A DNA stretch of 64,000 nucleotides from Ramlibacter monticola. Its GTDB lineage: Bacteria > Pseudomonadota > Gammaproteobacteria > Burkholderiales > Burkholderiaceae_C. The notes beneath the pieces were generated by a model. It was not told the origin of the DNA and ran no database searches. It saw only the letters and a program-made list of their open reading frames with translations. The DNA is taken from contig NZ_JAEQNE010000002.1 in the NCBI RefSeq assembly GCF_016722785.1, positions 620,001 through 684,000 on the forward strand, given 5' to 3'. This document shows, piece by piece, positions 55,099-64,000 of the stretch (positions are counted from its first letter, which is position 1; each line of letters opens with the position of its first letter). Position numbers and translations under genes: made by a program.

Positions 55099-56136
55099 TC
55101 ACTTGTACGCGACGACGCCGCCCGAGGCGTCCTTGATCTGCGTGGACCAGAGCTTGCGCACCTGGTCCTTCACCGCGCCCGGCATGGGCACGTAGTCGAG
55201 ATCGTCCGCGACCTTGTCGCCGGTCTGGTAGGCCCAGTCGAAGAACTTCAGCGTCGCCGCGGCCTGCGCCGGCTTCTCCTGCGCCTTGTGCATCAGGATG
55301 AAGGTGGCACCCGTGATCGGCCAGGACTCGCCGCCGCGCTGGTTGGTGAGGATCTGGTAGAAGCTCCTGCTCCAGTCCGCGCCGGCGGCGGCGGCCTTGA
55401 ACGCCTTGTCTTCCGGCGCGACGAACTTGCCTTCGGCGTTCTGCAGCAGGGCGTAATTCATCTTGTTCTGCTTGACGTAGGCGTATTCGACGTAGCCGAT
55501 GGAATTCGGCAGCCGACCCACGAAGGCGGCCACGCCCTCGTTGCCCTTGCCGCCGGCGCCGGTCGGCCAGTTCACCGCCGTGCCCTCTCCCACCCGGGAC
55601 TTCCACTCGGGACTGACCTTGGACAGGTAGTTGGTGAAGATGAAGGAGGTGCCGGAGCCGTCGGCGCGGCGCACCGGCGCGATGGCGGCGTCGGGCAGGT
55701 TGAGGCCCGGGTTCAGGGCCTTGATCGCGGGATCGCTCCACTTCGTGACCTTGCCCAGGTAGATGTCCGCCAGCACCGGGCCGCTCAGACGCAGCTGGCC
55801 GGGGGCGATGCCCTGGACGTTGACCACCGGCACCACGCCGCCGATGACGGTGGGGAACTGGACCAGCCCCTTGGCCTGCAGCTCCTCGTCCTTCAGCGGC
55901 ATGTCGGAGGCGCCGAAATCGACCGTCCTGGCCTCGATCTGCTTGATGCCCGCGCCGGAGCCGACCGACTGGTAGTTGACCTTCACGCCGGTGGCCTTGT
56001 GGTAGTCGGAAGCCCACTTGGCGTACAGCGGCGCGGGGAAGCTCGCGCCGGCGCCCGTCACGTCCTGCGCACCGGCCAGGCCGGCGCATCCCAGGGTGGC
56101 GAGGACCAGGGAAGCCGTGCGGATACGGAAATTCAT
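55099..56136 (-). CDS. pstS: Phosphate-binding protein PstS
   Basis: A 345-residue periplasmic phosphate-binding protein. The signal covers residues 1-22 (cut near GLAGAQD). Phosphate-contact segments are [39 protein letters not shown] and [21 protein letters not shown] 56134-56136 is chosen at the start of the signal peptide. It is the first gene of pstSCAB-phoU-phoB-phoR, with a Pho box 55-72 bp upstream. Confidence 0.97.
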   Translation of the reverse strand: MNFRIRTASLVLATLGCAGLAGAQDVTGAGASFPAPLYAKWASDYHKATGVKVNYQSVGSGAGIKQIEARTVDFGASDMPLKDEELQAKGLVQFPTVIGGVVPVVNVQGIAPGQLRLSGPVLADIYLGKVTKWSDPAIKALNPGLNLPDAAIAPVRRADGSGTSFIFTNYLSKVSPEWKSRVGEGTAVNWPTGAGGKGNEGVAAFVGRLPNSIGYVEYAYVKQNKMNYALLQNAEGKFVAPEDKAFKAAAAGADWSRSFYQILTNQRGGESWPITGATFILMHKAQEKPAQAAATLKFFDWAYQTGDKVADDLDYVPMPGAVKDQVRKLWSTQIKDASGGVVAYK

Positions 56137-56190
56137 GCAATCACCTATCGGGTTGGGAAATCGTTGTGCTGCCGACTTTAAGAAGCTTCC

Positions 56191-56208
56191 GTGACAGCCG
56201 CGTGACAC
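56191..56208 (-). promoter_or_regulatory. Pho box upstream of pstS
   Basis: On the minus strand the sequence is GTGTCAC-GCGG-CTGTCAC: two 7-bp repeats spaced by 4 bp, the exact layout of the PhoB site (CTGTCAT-N4-CTGTCAT). It lies about 55 bp before the pstS ATG. Confidence 0.8.
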
Positions 56209-56212
56209 CCCG

Positions 56213-56230
56213 CCGTCACGGACTTGTCAC
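56213..56230 (+). promoter_or_regulatory. Pho box upstream of phoX
   Basis: On the plus strand the sequence is CCGTCAC-GGAC-TTGTCAC, again 7-4-7. It points at phoX, whose ATG is 74 bp downstream, and lies only 4 bp from the pstS Pho box on the other strand. Confidence 0.75.
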
Positions 56231-56303
56231 GCCACGCACCTATCGTCACGGGCCGACGGGTGCCGGATTTCCCGTCGTTCCACCTCCAACCACCCCAACC
56301 AGA

Positions 56304-58574
56304 ATGAACGCACTGAACCAGAGCGAAGCCGCCGCATGGGCGCGCCACGACGACGTCGACCACAACGCCAGCGGCAACCCCTCCCTCCTGGAGGTGTTCG
56401 AGGCCCGGCTATCCCGGCGCGGCCTGCTGCGCGTGGGCATGGGCAGCGCCGGCGCCAGCGTCCTCGCCACCTGGCCGCTCGCCGGCTGCGGCGGCGGCGA
56501 TGCCAGCGCGGCGCCGGCGCCCGCCCCTGCTCCCGCGCCGGCGCCGCGCCCGCTGGCGCTGAGCTTCGACCCGGTGGCAAAGAACCTGGCCGACCGCGTG
56601 ACCGTGCCACCCGGCTACACCGCCACGGTCGTCTGCGCGCTGGGCGACCCGCTGGCCGCCGGCACGCCCGCCTTCCGCAACGACGGCACCGACACCGGCT
56701 TCGACCAGCGCTGCGGCGACCACCACGACGGCATGGAGTGGTTCGGCCTGGACGCGCAGGGCCGGCCCGAGCCCGCCGGCTCGGCGCGCGGCGTGCTGGC
56801 GATCAACCACGAGGCGATCACCGACCACTTCCTGCACGCGGCCGGGGCTTCGCCGCGCCCGCGTCCGGCCGCCGAGGCGGACAAGGAAGTCGATGCCCAC
56901 GGACTCTCCTTCGTGGAGGTGCGCAAGGACGGCGGCCGCTTCGCCTGCCAGCAGGGCTCCGCCTTCAACCGCCGCGTGACCCCGCTCACCCCGATCCGCC
57001 TGGCCGGCCCGGCGCGCGGCCACGCGCTCCTGCGCACGAAGTTCTCGCCCGCCGGCACCGACACGCGCGGCACCATCAACAACTGCGGCGGCAGCACCAC
57101 GCCCTGGGGCACCTACCTGGCCGGCGAGGAGAACTGGGTCAACTACTTCACCCGCGGCGCGGCCGACGACGCCGCGCGCGGCGGCGACAACGCGAACAGC
57201 GTCGTGTCGCTGCGCCGCTACGGCAAGGCGCAGGGCGCCGCCAGCCGCCACGGCTGGGAGACCGCCGGCGCCGACGACAAGTACGCGCGCTGGGACATCG
57301 GCGTGAAGGGCGCCTCCGCCGACGGCAGCGACGACTACCGCAACGAGATGAACACCTACGGCTACATGGTGGAGGCCGACCCCTACGACCGCGGCCAGGC
57401 CGTCCGCAAGCGCACCGCGCTCGGCCGCTTCGCGCACGAGATGGGCGTGTTCGGTCTGCCCGCCGCGGGCCGGCCGCTGGCCGTGTACATGGGCGACGAC
57501 TCGCGCGGCGAGTACATCTACAAGTTCGTCTCCGATGCGCGCTGGGACCCGGCCGACGCCAACCCGGCCAACCGCATCACCACCGGGGACAAATACCTCG
57601 ATGCGGGACGGCTGTACGTCGCGAAGTTCGCCGCGGACGGCAGCGGCCGGTGGATCGAGCTGACCCTCGCCGACGCGCTCATCGCCGGCTTCGCCGGCTA
57701 CCGTTTCGCCGACCAGGCCGACGTGCTGGTGAACGCGCGGCTGGCGGCCGATGCCGTGGGCGCGACGAAGATGGACCGCCCCGAGTGGTCCGCCGTGCAC
57801 CCGGCGACGGGCGAGGTCTACGTCACGCTCACCAACAACAGCAACCGCAAGGTGGAGCCGGCGGGTTCCTCGCAGATGCCGGTGGACCCCGCCAACCCGC
57901 GCTCGTACCCGGACGCACCCACCGCCGCCTCCTCGCCCGGCAACATCAACGGCCACATCGTGCGCCTGCGCGAGAACGGCGACGGCGGCGCGGCCAGCGC
58001 CTTCACCTGGGACATCTACCTGTTCGGCGCCGAAGCCGGCAGCGCCGCCAATGTCAACCTCTCGGCCCTGACGGCGGACAACGACTTCTCCAGCCCGGAC
58101 GGCATCCGCTTCAGCCGCAGGACGGGCGTCGTGTTCATCGAGACCGACGACGGCGCGTACACGGACGTGACCCACTGCATGCTGCTGGCCGGCCTGCCCG
58201 GCCAGCTCGGGGACGGCACGGCGCAGGTGCTGAACTACACGAAGGCCGACGGCAGCACGCTCGCCGTGCCGACGCGCGTGGGCGCGAAGCCGACCGCGGC
58301 CACGCTGCGCCGCTTCCTCGTGGGGCCGGGGGACTGCGAGATCACCGGCATCACCGAAACGCCGGACGGGCGGACGCTGTTCGTCAACATCCAGCACCCC
58401 GGCGAGACCATCGCGCGCGACGACGTGGCCGATCCCGCGCGCTACCTGAGCCACTGGCCCGGCAATGCCGGCTACGGTGCGGGTGGAAGCGGAGCACGGC
58501 CGCGCTCCGCGACGATCGCCATCAGCCGCGACGACGGCGGGCTGATCGGCGTGGACGGGGACGCGGTGCTCTAG
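56304..58574 (+). CDS. phoX: PhoX-type alkaline phosphatase (DUF839)
   Basis: A 756-residue exported phosphatase of the PhoX family, a Ca2+/Fe3+ enzyme that frees phosphate from organic phosphates. The twin-arginine signal is SRRGLLRVGMG (residues about 36-46), ending near PLAGCGGGD, where a Cys follows LAG and could be lipidated. An Ala/Pro spacer precedes the catalytic domain, with VLAINHEAITDH, NNCGGSTTPWGTYLAGEENW, YMGDDSRGEYIYKFV, EVYVTLTNNSNR and SPDGIRFSRRTGVVFIETDDG. ATG 56304 lies between the Pho box and the signal; the longer frame runs through the promoter. Confidence 0.92.
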   Translation: MNALNQSEAAAWARHDDVDHNASGNPSLLEVFEARLSRRGLLRVGMGSAGASVLATWPLAGCGGGDASAAPAPAPAPAPAPRPLALSFDPVAKNLADRVTVPPGYTATVVCALGDPLAAGTPAFRNDGTDTGFDQRCGDHHDGMEWFGLDAQGRPEPAGSARGVLAINHEAITDHFLHAAGASPRPRPAAEADKEVDAHGLSFVEVRKDGGRFACQQGSAFNRRVTPLTPIRLAGPARGHALLRTKFSPAGTDTRGTINNCGGSTTPWGTYLAGEENWVNYFTRGAADDAARGGDNANSVVSLRRYGKAQGAASRHGWETAGADDKYARWDIGVKGASADGSDDYRNEMNTYGYMVEADPYDRGQAVRKRTALGRFAHEMGVFGLPAAGRPLAVYMGDDSRGEYIYKFVSDARWDPADANPANRITTGDKYLDAGRLYVAKFAADGSGRWIELTLADALIAGFAGYRFADQADVLVNARLAADAVGATKMDRPEWSAVHPATGEVYVTLTNNSNRKVEPAGSSQMPVDPANPRSYPDAPTAASSPGNINGHIVRLRENGDGGAASAFTWDIYLFGAEAGSAANVNLSALTADNDFSSPDGIRFSRRTGVVFIETDDGAYTDVTHCMLLAGLPGQLGDGTAQVLNYTKADGSTLAVPTRVGAKPTAATLRRFLVGPGDCEITGITETPDGRTLFVNIQHPGETIARDDVADPARYLSHWPGNAGYGAGGSGARPRSATIAISRDDGGLIGVDGDAVL

Positions 58575-59056
58575 AAGCGCACGCCGGCGGAGAAGCGCAG
58601 GCGCTCCGCCGGACCCGACCGGACCGGTTGCTCATAGGACAGCCGCAGGTACGCCTGGCGCCAGTCGTACCGCACGGCCAGGCCGAGGCCGTCCTGGCCG
58701 AACTGGCGCGTCACCAGCATGGAAACCGCGTTGCCATCCATGAAGCGGTAGCCGCCGCCCAGGCTCAGGGCGTCGCCCTCGAGGCTGCGGCCGACGCCGG
58801 CGCGGGCGAACCAGTTGGCCCCCGCTTCCAGCGACAGGCCGCTGCCGTGGCCGGAAGGGCCGCCGGCCAGCCGCACGGGCCCCCAGACCGCGAGCGGGGA
58901 CGCGAGCCCGACCTCCGGCTCCGCGAGCAGCGCGGGCGCGGTCAGCGTGTAGTTGGGGGAAAGCGACTGGGCAGAGACCGCGGCGCAGGCGCACGCGGCC
59001 GAAGCCGCCACCGCGACGCGGGACAGCTTGGGCAGGAGACGTTCGGCCGTGCGCAT
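58571..59056 (-). CDS. Small exported protein, probably outer-membrane beta-strand type
   Basis: A 161-residue protein with a signal (residues about 13-30, ending AAVSAQS). The mature part is rich in alternating patterns such as GSGLSLEAGANWFARAGVGRSL, GDALSLGGGYRFMDGNAVSMLVTRQ and GLGLAVRYDWRQAYLRLSYEQP, and ends with Phe (RFSAGVRF), as outer-membrane barrels do. At this size it could form only about eight strands. Its stop and that of phoX share the CTAG at 58571-58574. I do not recognise the family. Confidence 0.7.
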   Translation of the reverse strand: MRTAERLLPKLSRVAVAASAACACAAVSAQSLSPNYTLTAPALLAEPEVGLASPLAVWGPVRLAGGPSGHGSGLSLEAGANWFARAGVGRSLEGDALSLGGGYRFMDGNAVSMLVTRQFGQDGLGLAVRYDWRQAYLRLSYEQPVRSGPAERLRFSAGVRF

Positions 59057-59155
59057 GGGTTCAATGTAGACCCAGCGCCCCAGCTCTGCACAGTGAAATT
59101 TACCTATGTGGCTGCGATGCCACGCCGGGCGTCCCGGCGCGGCAACGGCCGCCGC

Positions 59156-60490
59156 TCAGCCCGCCCGGACGGCCTCGGCCAGGCGCTCGGCGCCGCGCCG
59201 GGCCTGCTGCTCGTCGCGCGCTTCCACCATGACGCGCAGCACCGGTTCCGTGCCGCTCGCCCGGATCAGCACGCGCCCGGAACCATCGAGTTCCTGGCGC
59301 AGTTGCTCGCACTCGGCGTCCAGCTTCGCGTTCTTCTTCCAGTCCTGCCCCGGGGCGAGCCGCACGTTGATCAGTGTCTGCGGGAACAGCTGCACGTCCT
59401 GCAGCAACTGCGCGAGCGACTTGCCGCTGCGCGCCACCGCCTTCAGGACCTGCAGCGCGCTGATCAGGCCGTCGCCGGTGGTGTGCTTGTCCAGCGCCAG
59501 CAGGTGGCCGGAGCCCTCCCCGCCCAGCAGCCAGCCGCGCTTCTCGAGTTCCTCCAGCACGTAGCGGTCCCCGACCTTCGCGCGCACGAACTCCACGTCG
59601 TGCGCCTTCAGCGCCACCTCCACCGCCATGTTGGTCATGAGCGTGCCGACAGCGCCGGGCACGCGCTGGCCCTGGGCGATGCGGTCCATCACCATCAGGT
59701 ACAGCAGCTCGTCGCCGTTGAACAGGCGGCCGGCGGCGTCGATGACCTGCACGCGGTCGGCGTCGCCGTCGAGCGCGACGCCGAAGTCGGCGCGGTTGGC
59801 AAGCACCGCATCCACCAGCGCCTCGGGGTGCGTCGCGCCTACCTGGTCGTTGATGTTGAGGCCGTCGGGCGAGCAGCCGATGCAGAACACCTCGGCGCCG
59901 AGTTCGTGGAACACCTTGGGCGCGATGTGGTACGCCGCGCCGTGGGCGGAGTCGATCGCGATGCGCATGCCCTTCAGGGTCAGGTCGCTGGCGAAGGTGC
60001 TCTTGGCGAACTCGATGTAGCGGCCGGCGGCATCGTCCAGGCGGCGTGCCCTTCCCAGGGTGGCGGAGTCGGCCCACTGCGGCTTCTCCTCCAGGGCCGC
60101 CTCGACTTCGGCTTCCCATTCGTCCGGCAGCTTGGTGCCCTGGGCGCTGAAGAACTTGATGCCGTTGTCCGGAAACGGGTTGTGGCTGGCGCTGATCACC
60201 ACGCCCAGGCTGGCACGCTGCGCGCGCGTGAGGTAGGCGACGCCGGGCGTCGGCAGCGGGCCGAGCAGCACCACGTCGACGCCGGCGGAGTTGAAGCCGG
60301 ATTCCAGCGCGCTTTCCAGCATGTAGCCGGAGATGCGGGTGTCCTTGCCGATCAGGACGGTGGGGCGCTCCTCGGTGCGCTTGAGCACGCGGCCGACGGC
60401 GTGCGCGAGGCGCAGCACGAAGTCGGGCGTGATGGGAGGCTCGCCGACCGTGCCACGGATGCCGTCGGTACCGAAATATGTTCTGCTCAT
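59156..60490 (-). CDS. glmM: Phosphoglucosamine mutase
   Basis: A 444-residue alpha-D-phosphohexomutase that converts glucosamine-6-phosphate to glucosamine-1-phosphate for UDP-GlcNAc, peptidoglycan and lipid A. It starts [16 protein letters not shown]. The phospho-serine loop is [18 protein letters not shown], metal loop [14 protein letters not shown], sugar loop [11 protein letters not shown] and phosphate-binding C-terminal loop [15 protein letters not shown]. It follows folP by 21 bp in the conserved ftsH-folP-glmM order. Confidence 0.97.
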   Translation of the reverse strand: MSRTYFGTDGIRGTVGEPPITPDFVLRLAHAVGRVLKRTEERPTVLIGKDTRISGYMLESALESGFNSAGVDVVLLGPLPTPGVAYLTRAQRASLGVVISASHNPFPDNGIKFFSAQGTKLPDEWEAEVEAALEEKPQWADSATLGRARRLDDAAGRYIEFAKSTFASDLTLKGMRIAIDSAHGAAYHIAPKVFHELGAEVFCIGCSPDGLNINDQVGATHPEALVDAVLANRADFGVALDGDADRVQVIDAAGRLFNGDELLYLMVMDRIAQGQRVPGAVGTLMTNMAVEVALKAHDVEFVRAKVGDRYVLEELEKRGWLLGGEGSGHLLALDKHTTGDGLISALQVLKAVARSGKSLAQLLQDVQLFPQTLINVRLAPGQDWKKNAKLDAECEQLRQELDGSGRVLIRASGTEPVLRVMVEARDEQQARRGAERLAEAVRAG

Positions 60491-60511
60491 GTCCTGTTCT
60501 CTACGACTTGT

Positions 60512-61348
60512 TCAGGGCCCGGAGGCCGGCTGGCACGCGTTCCACACCTGGAGCGCGCCCACGGTTTCGCGGACGTCGTGCACCCGCACGATGCGGGCGC
60601 CCCGCTCCACCGCCAGCAGGGCGGCAGCCAGGCTGGGCACCAGCCGCTCGTGCACCGCAGCGCCGGAGGCGGCACCGAGGCTCGACTTGCGCGACCACCC
60701 CACCAGCAGCGGGAAGCCGTCGTGCAGCAATTCCCGCTGGCGCGCCAGCAGCGAAAAATTCTGGTCGACGCTCTTGCCGAAGCCGACGCCCGGGTCCCAT
60801 GCGATGCGCGTGACGGAGACACCGCGCTGGCGCAGCGCATCGCTGCGCTGGCGCAGGAACTCGCGCACCTGCGGCACCGCGTCGCCCTGCATCGGCGAAC
60901 GCTGCATGGTCTGCGGCTCGCCGTGCATGTGCATGATGCAGACGCCGCATGACGCGTGGCTTGCGACCACGTCGAGCGCGCCGGGCCGCTGCAGCGCCCA
61001 GATGTCGTTGACGATGTCAACGCCGAGGTCCAGCGCCTCCCGCATGATCTCGGGCTTGTAGGTATCGACCGAGACCGGCACGCCGAAGCGCACGGCGTCG
61101 CGCAGCACGGGCATCACCCGCGCCCGCTCCTCTTCCAGTGATACCGGGGCGGTACCCGGACGGGTCGATTCGCCGCCGATGTCCAGGATGTCGGCGCCTT
61201 CGCGGATCAGCTGCTCGCAGTGCTCCAGGGCCGTGCGCGTGCTGACGAAGCGTCCCCCGTCCGAGAACGAGTCGGGCGTCACGTTGACGATCCCCATCAC
61301 CTTCGGCTTCCCGAGGTCGATCGCGAAGCGGGCGGTCTGCCACTGCAT
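60512..61348 (-). CDS. folP: Dihydropteroate synthase
   Basis: A 278-residue TIM-barrel enzyme joining 6-hydroxymethyl-dihydropterin diphosphate and p-aminobenzoate in folate synthesis, the sulfonamide target. Signature loops are MGIVNVTPDSFSDGGRF and ILDIGGESTRPGTAPVS, with later WDPGVGFGKSVDQNFSLL and VGWSRKSSLG. The last motif around RIVRVHDVRETVGAL is also normal. It lies 73 bp after ftsH, past a hairpin. Confidence 0.97.
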   Translation of the reverse strand: MQWQTARFAIDLGKPKVMGIVNVTPDSFSDGGRFVSTRTALEHCEQLIREGADILDIGGESTRPGTAPVSLEEERARVMPVLRDAVRFGVPVSVDTYKPEIMREALDLGVDIVNDIWALQRPGALDVVASHASCGVCIMHMHGEPQTMQRSPMQGDAVPQVREFLRQRSDALRQRGVSVTRIAWDPGVGFGKSVDQNFSLLARQRELLHDGFPLLVGWSRKSSLGAASGAAVHERLVPSLAAALLAVERGARIVRVHDVRETVGALQVWNACQPASGP

Positions 61349-61377
61349 GGCCGGAATTGTGCGCTACGGTGCAAAGA

Positions 61378-61403
61378 CGAAGGGCCCCAAAGGGGGCCCT
61401 TCG
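61378..61403 (-). terminator. Hairpin after ftsH
   Basis: A perfect 11-bp stem (61378-61388 with 61393-61403, 4-nt loop) 19 bp after the ftsH stop. On the minus strand it is followed by only TCTTTG, so it may attenuate rather than stop transcription into folP. Confidence 0.6.
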
Positions 61404-61421
61404 CAATATTTCACCAGGATT

Positions 61422-63329
<1,908 letters not shown>

Positions 63330-63703
63330 ACTGTGTCTCCGGGGCGGTCCTCGCCCAAATAGCCCATCCGAGGGCCTTAGCTGACGCCCATTCTAGGGGT
63401 TTCAAGCCGACGGGCGATGCATTTTTGCTACGCGCTCCCTAGGCGCGCACGCCGTCGGCGTGTCCGACGCGACCCCTGTGGGCCGGGTCAGGTCTGACTA
63501 TCCCCCCGGCAGGGCAGTTCCTTCGGACCGGGCTGTTTTGCGCCAAATGGCGCGGAACCCCTTAGGAATTTCGGGGGGAGTGTCGCCCGACCAGCCGTCG
63601 GACAGACAGTTCATCCCCCAGGAGAATGTCAGCAGCCTGACAGCAACACCATGGCAGCCCAGCGCCCGGACCCCTCGCATGCCCCGGGCCCGCCGGCACG
63701 TCC
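63330..63703. other. Gap between rlmE and ftsH without a clear gene
   Basis: In most proteobacteria rlmE and ftsH are nearly adjacent, but here 374 bp lie between. A plus-strand frame at 63460-63723 and a minus-strand frame at 63498-63707 have no recognisable relatives and unnatural composition. Visible items are a small hairpin GCGCC-AAAT-GGCGC near 63541-63554 and a CTTGAAA (minus strand, near 63400) that resembles half a heat-shock promoter. The stretch may be inserted sequence that replaced the end of rlmE. Confidence 0.45.
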
Positions 63704-64000
63704 TCACGCCGAGGAGCCCTTGACCGTGCGGAACTTCTCCTTGAACAGCTTGACCAGCTGGCTGTAGCCGCTGCCGTGGAACACCTTGCAGACGAGGGTG
63801 CCCTCGGGTTTCAGGTGCCCCTCGGCGAAGTCGACGGCGAGTTCGACCAGGTGCGAGATGCGCGCGGAGTCCGAGGATGGAATGCCCGACAGGTTGGGCG
63901 CCATGTCGGAGACCACCACGTCGGCCTTGCGGCCGGCCAGCAGCTTGTCCAGCTCGGCGGCCGGCTCGGGCTCGCGGAAGTCGCCCTTCACGAAGGTGAC
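63704..64000 (-). CDS. rlmE: 23S rRNA 2'-O-ribose U2552 methyltransferase, C-terminal part, altered end
   Basis: The 5' part is outside the window. The visible 98 residues match RlmE/FtsJ: FVKGDFREPE, the catalytic Asp in DVVVSDMAPNLSGIPSSD, SHLVELAVDFAEGHLKPEGTL, and catalytic Lys in VCKVFHGSGYSQLV. After KFRTVK the protein ends with GSSA and stop. Normal RlmE continues about 22 more residues with KPxxSR...SxEVY, which supplies the last strand and the fourth catalytic residue (Glu199 of E. coli). No frame downstream restores that sequence. Confidence 0.85.
   Translation of the reverse strand, partial: VTFVKGDFREPEPAAELDKLLAGRKADVVVSDMAPNLSGIPSSDSARISHLVELAVDFAEGHLKPEGTLVCKVFHGSGYSQLVKLFKEKFRTVKGSSA

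Noticed and set aside
63395..63425. Sigma-32 heat-shock promoter for ftsH
   Set aside because: A CTTGAAA is present on the minus strand near 63400, but no CCCCATNT-like -10 is found at 11-16 bp. It stays a half-match.
63460..63723. A plus-strand 87-residue frame between rlmE and ftsH
   Set aside because: It is Pro/Arg/Ser-rich, has no ribosome site and overlaps the end of rlmE; unlikely to be a gene.

Overview
This window comes from a high-GC betaproteobacterium of the order Burkholderiales, most likely family Comamonadaceae (the Ramlibacter/Variovorax/Hydrogenophaga neighbourhood). The signs are the very high GC content, a Bug-type tricarboxylate-binding protein, the DUF3619/DUF3106 genes behind an ECF-like sigma factor, the dnaX-ybaB-recR and trxA-rho orders, and a compact 4.5S RNA beside dnaX. 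The genus is not resolved. No tRNA, rRNA, CRISPR array, prophage or intact insertion sequence was found; the region is mostly ordinary chromosome.

Layout. 1-4333: start of the acetolactate synthase gene (ilvI), divergent from a sigma factor/DUF3619/DUF3106/RDD/dgkA/LOG run. 4363-10741: a palindromic repeat, glnB and nadE, a FemAB/GNAT-like protein carrying an in-frame insertion, and soluble (ppa) and membrane (hppA) pyrophosphatases facing away from each other. 10742-14129: a gene-free structured stretch, then a TetR regulator divergent from a metal-dependent hydrolase and an aldehyde dehydrogenase. 14179-19322: two tandem copies of a three-gene envelope cassette (secreted protein, M48 peptidase, lipoprotein). 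19562-25598: moaA-mobA-moeA, small unknowns, and a BNR-propeller/MoaD pair. 25654-30301: second copy of the palindromic repeat and an RND efflux pump. 30477-35311: rnhA, a methyltransferase, gloB, mltD and two calcium-repeat exported proteins. 35322-41191: two orphan solute-binding proteins flanking a MAPEG protein, recR, ybaB, dnaX and 4.5S RNA. 41408-49668: small exported unknowns, trxA, rho, a nuclease, rpmE2, a membrane glycosyltransferase-like protein and a MATE transporter. 49641-58574: a complete pstSCAB-phoU-phoB-phoR phosphate operon divergent from a phoX phosphatase, with back-to-back Pho boxes between them. 58571-64000: a small outer-membrane-like protein, glmM, folP, ftsH and a C-terminally altered rlmE running off the end.

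The most unusual items are the duplicated M48 cassette with a hairpin over the second copy's ribosome binding site, an A9 slippery run in dnaX placed where a gamma-like subunit would end, an rlmE that lacks its final strand and fourth catalytic residue, an in-frame low-complexity insertion in the FemAB/GNAT-like gene, and two copies of a 125-130 bp palindromic repeat. All functional assignments rest on motif recognition by eye.
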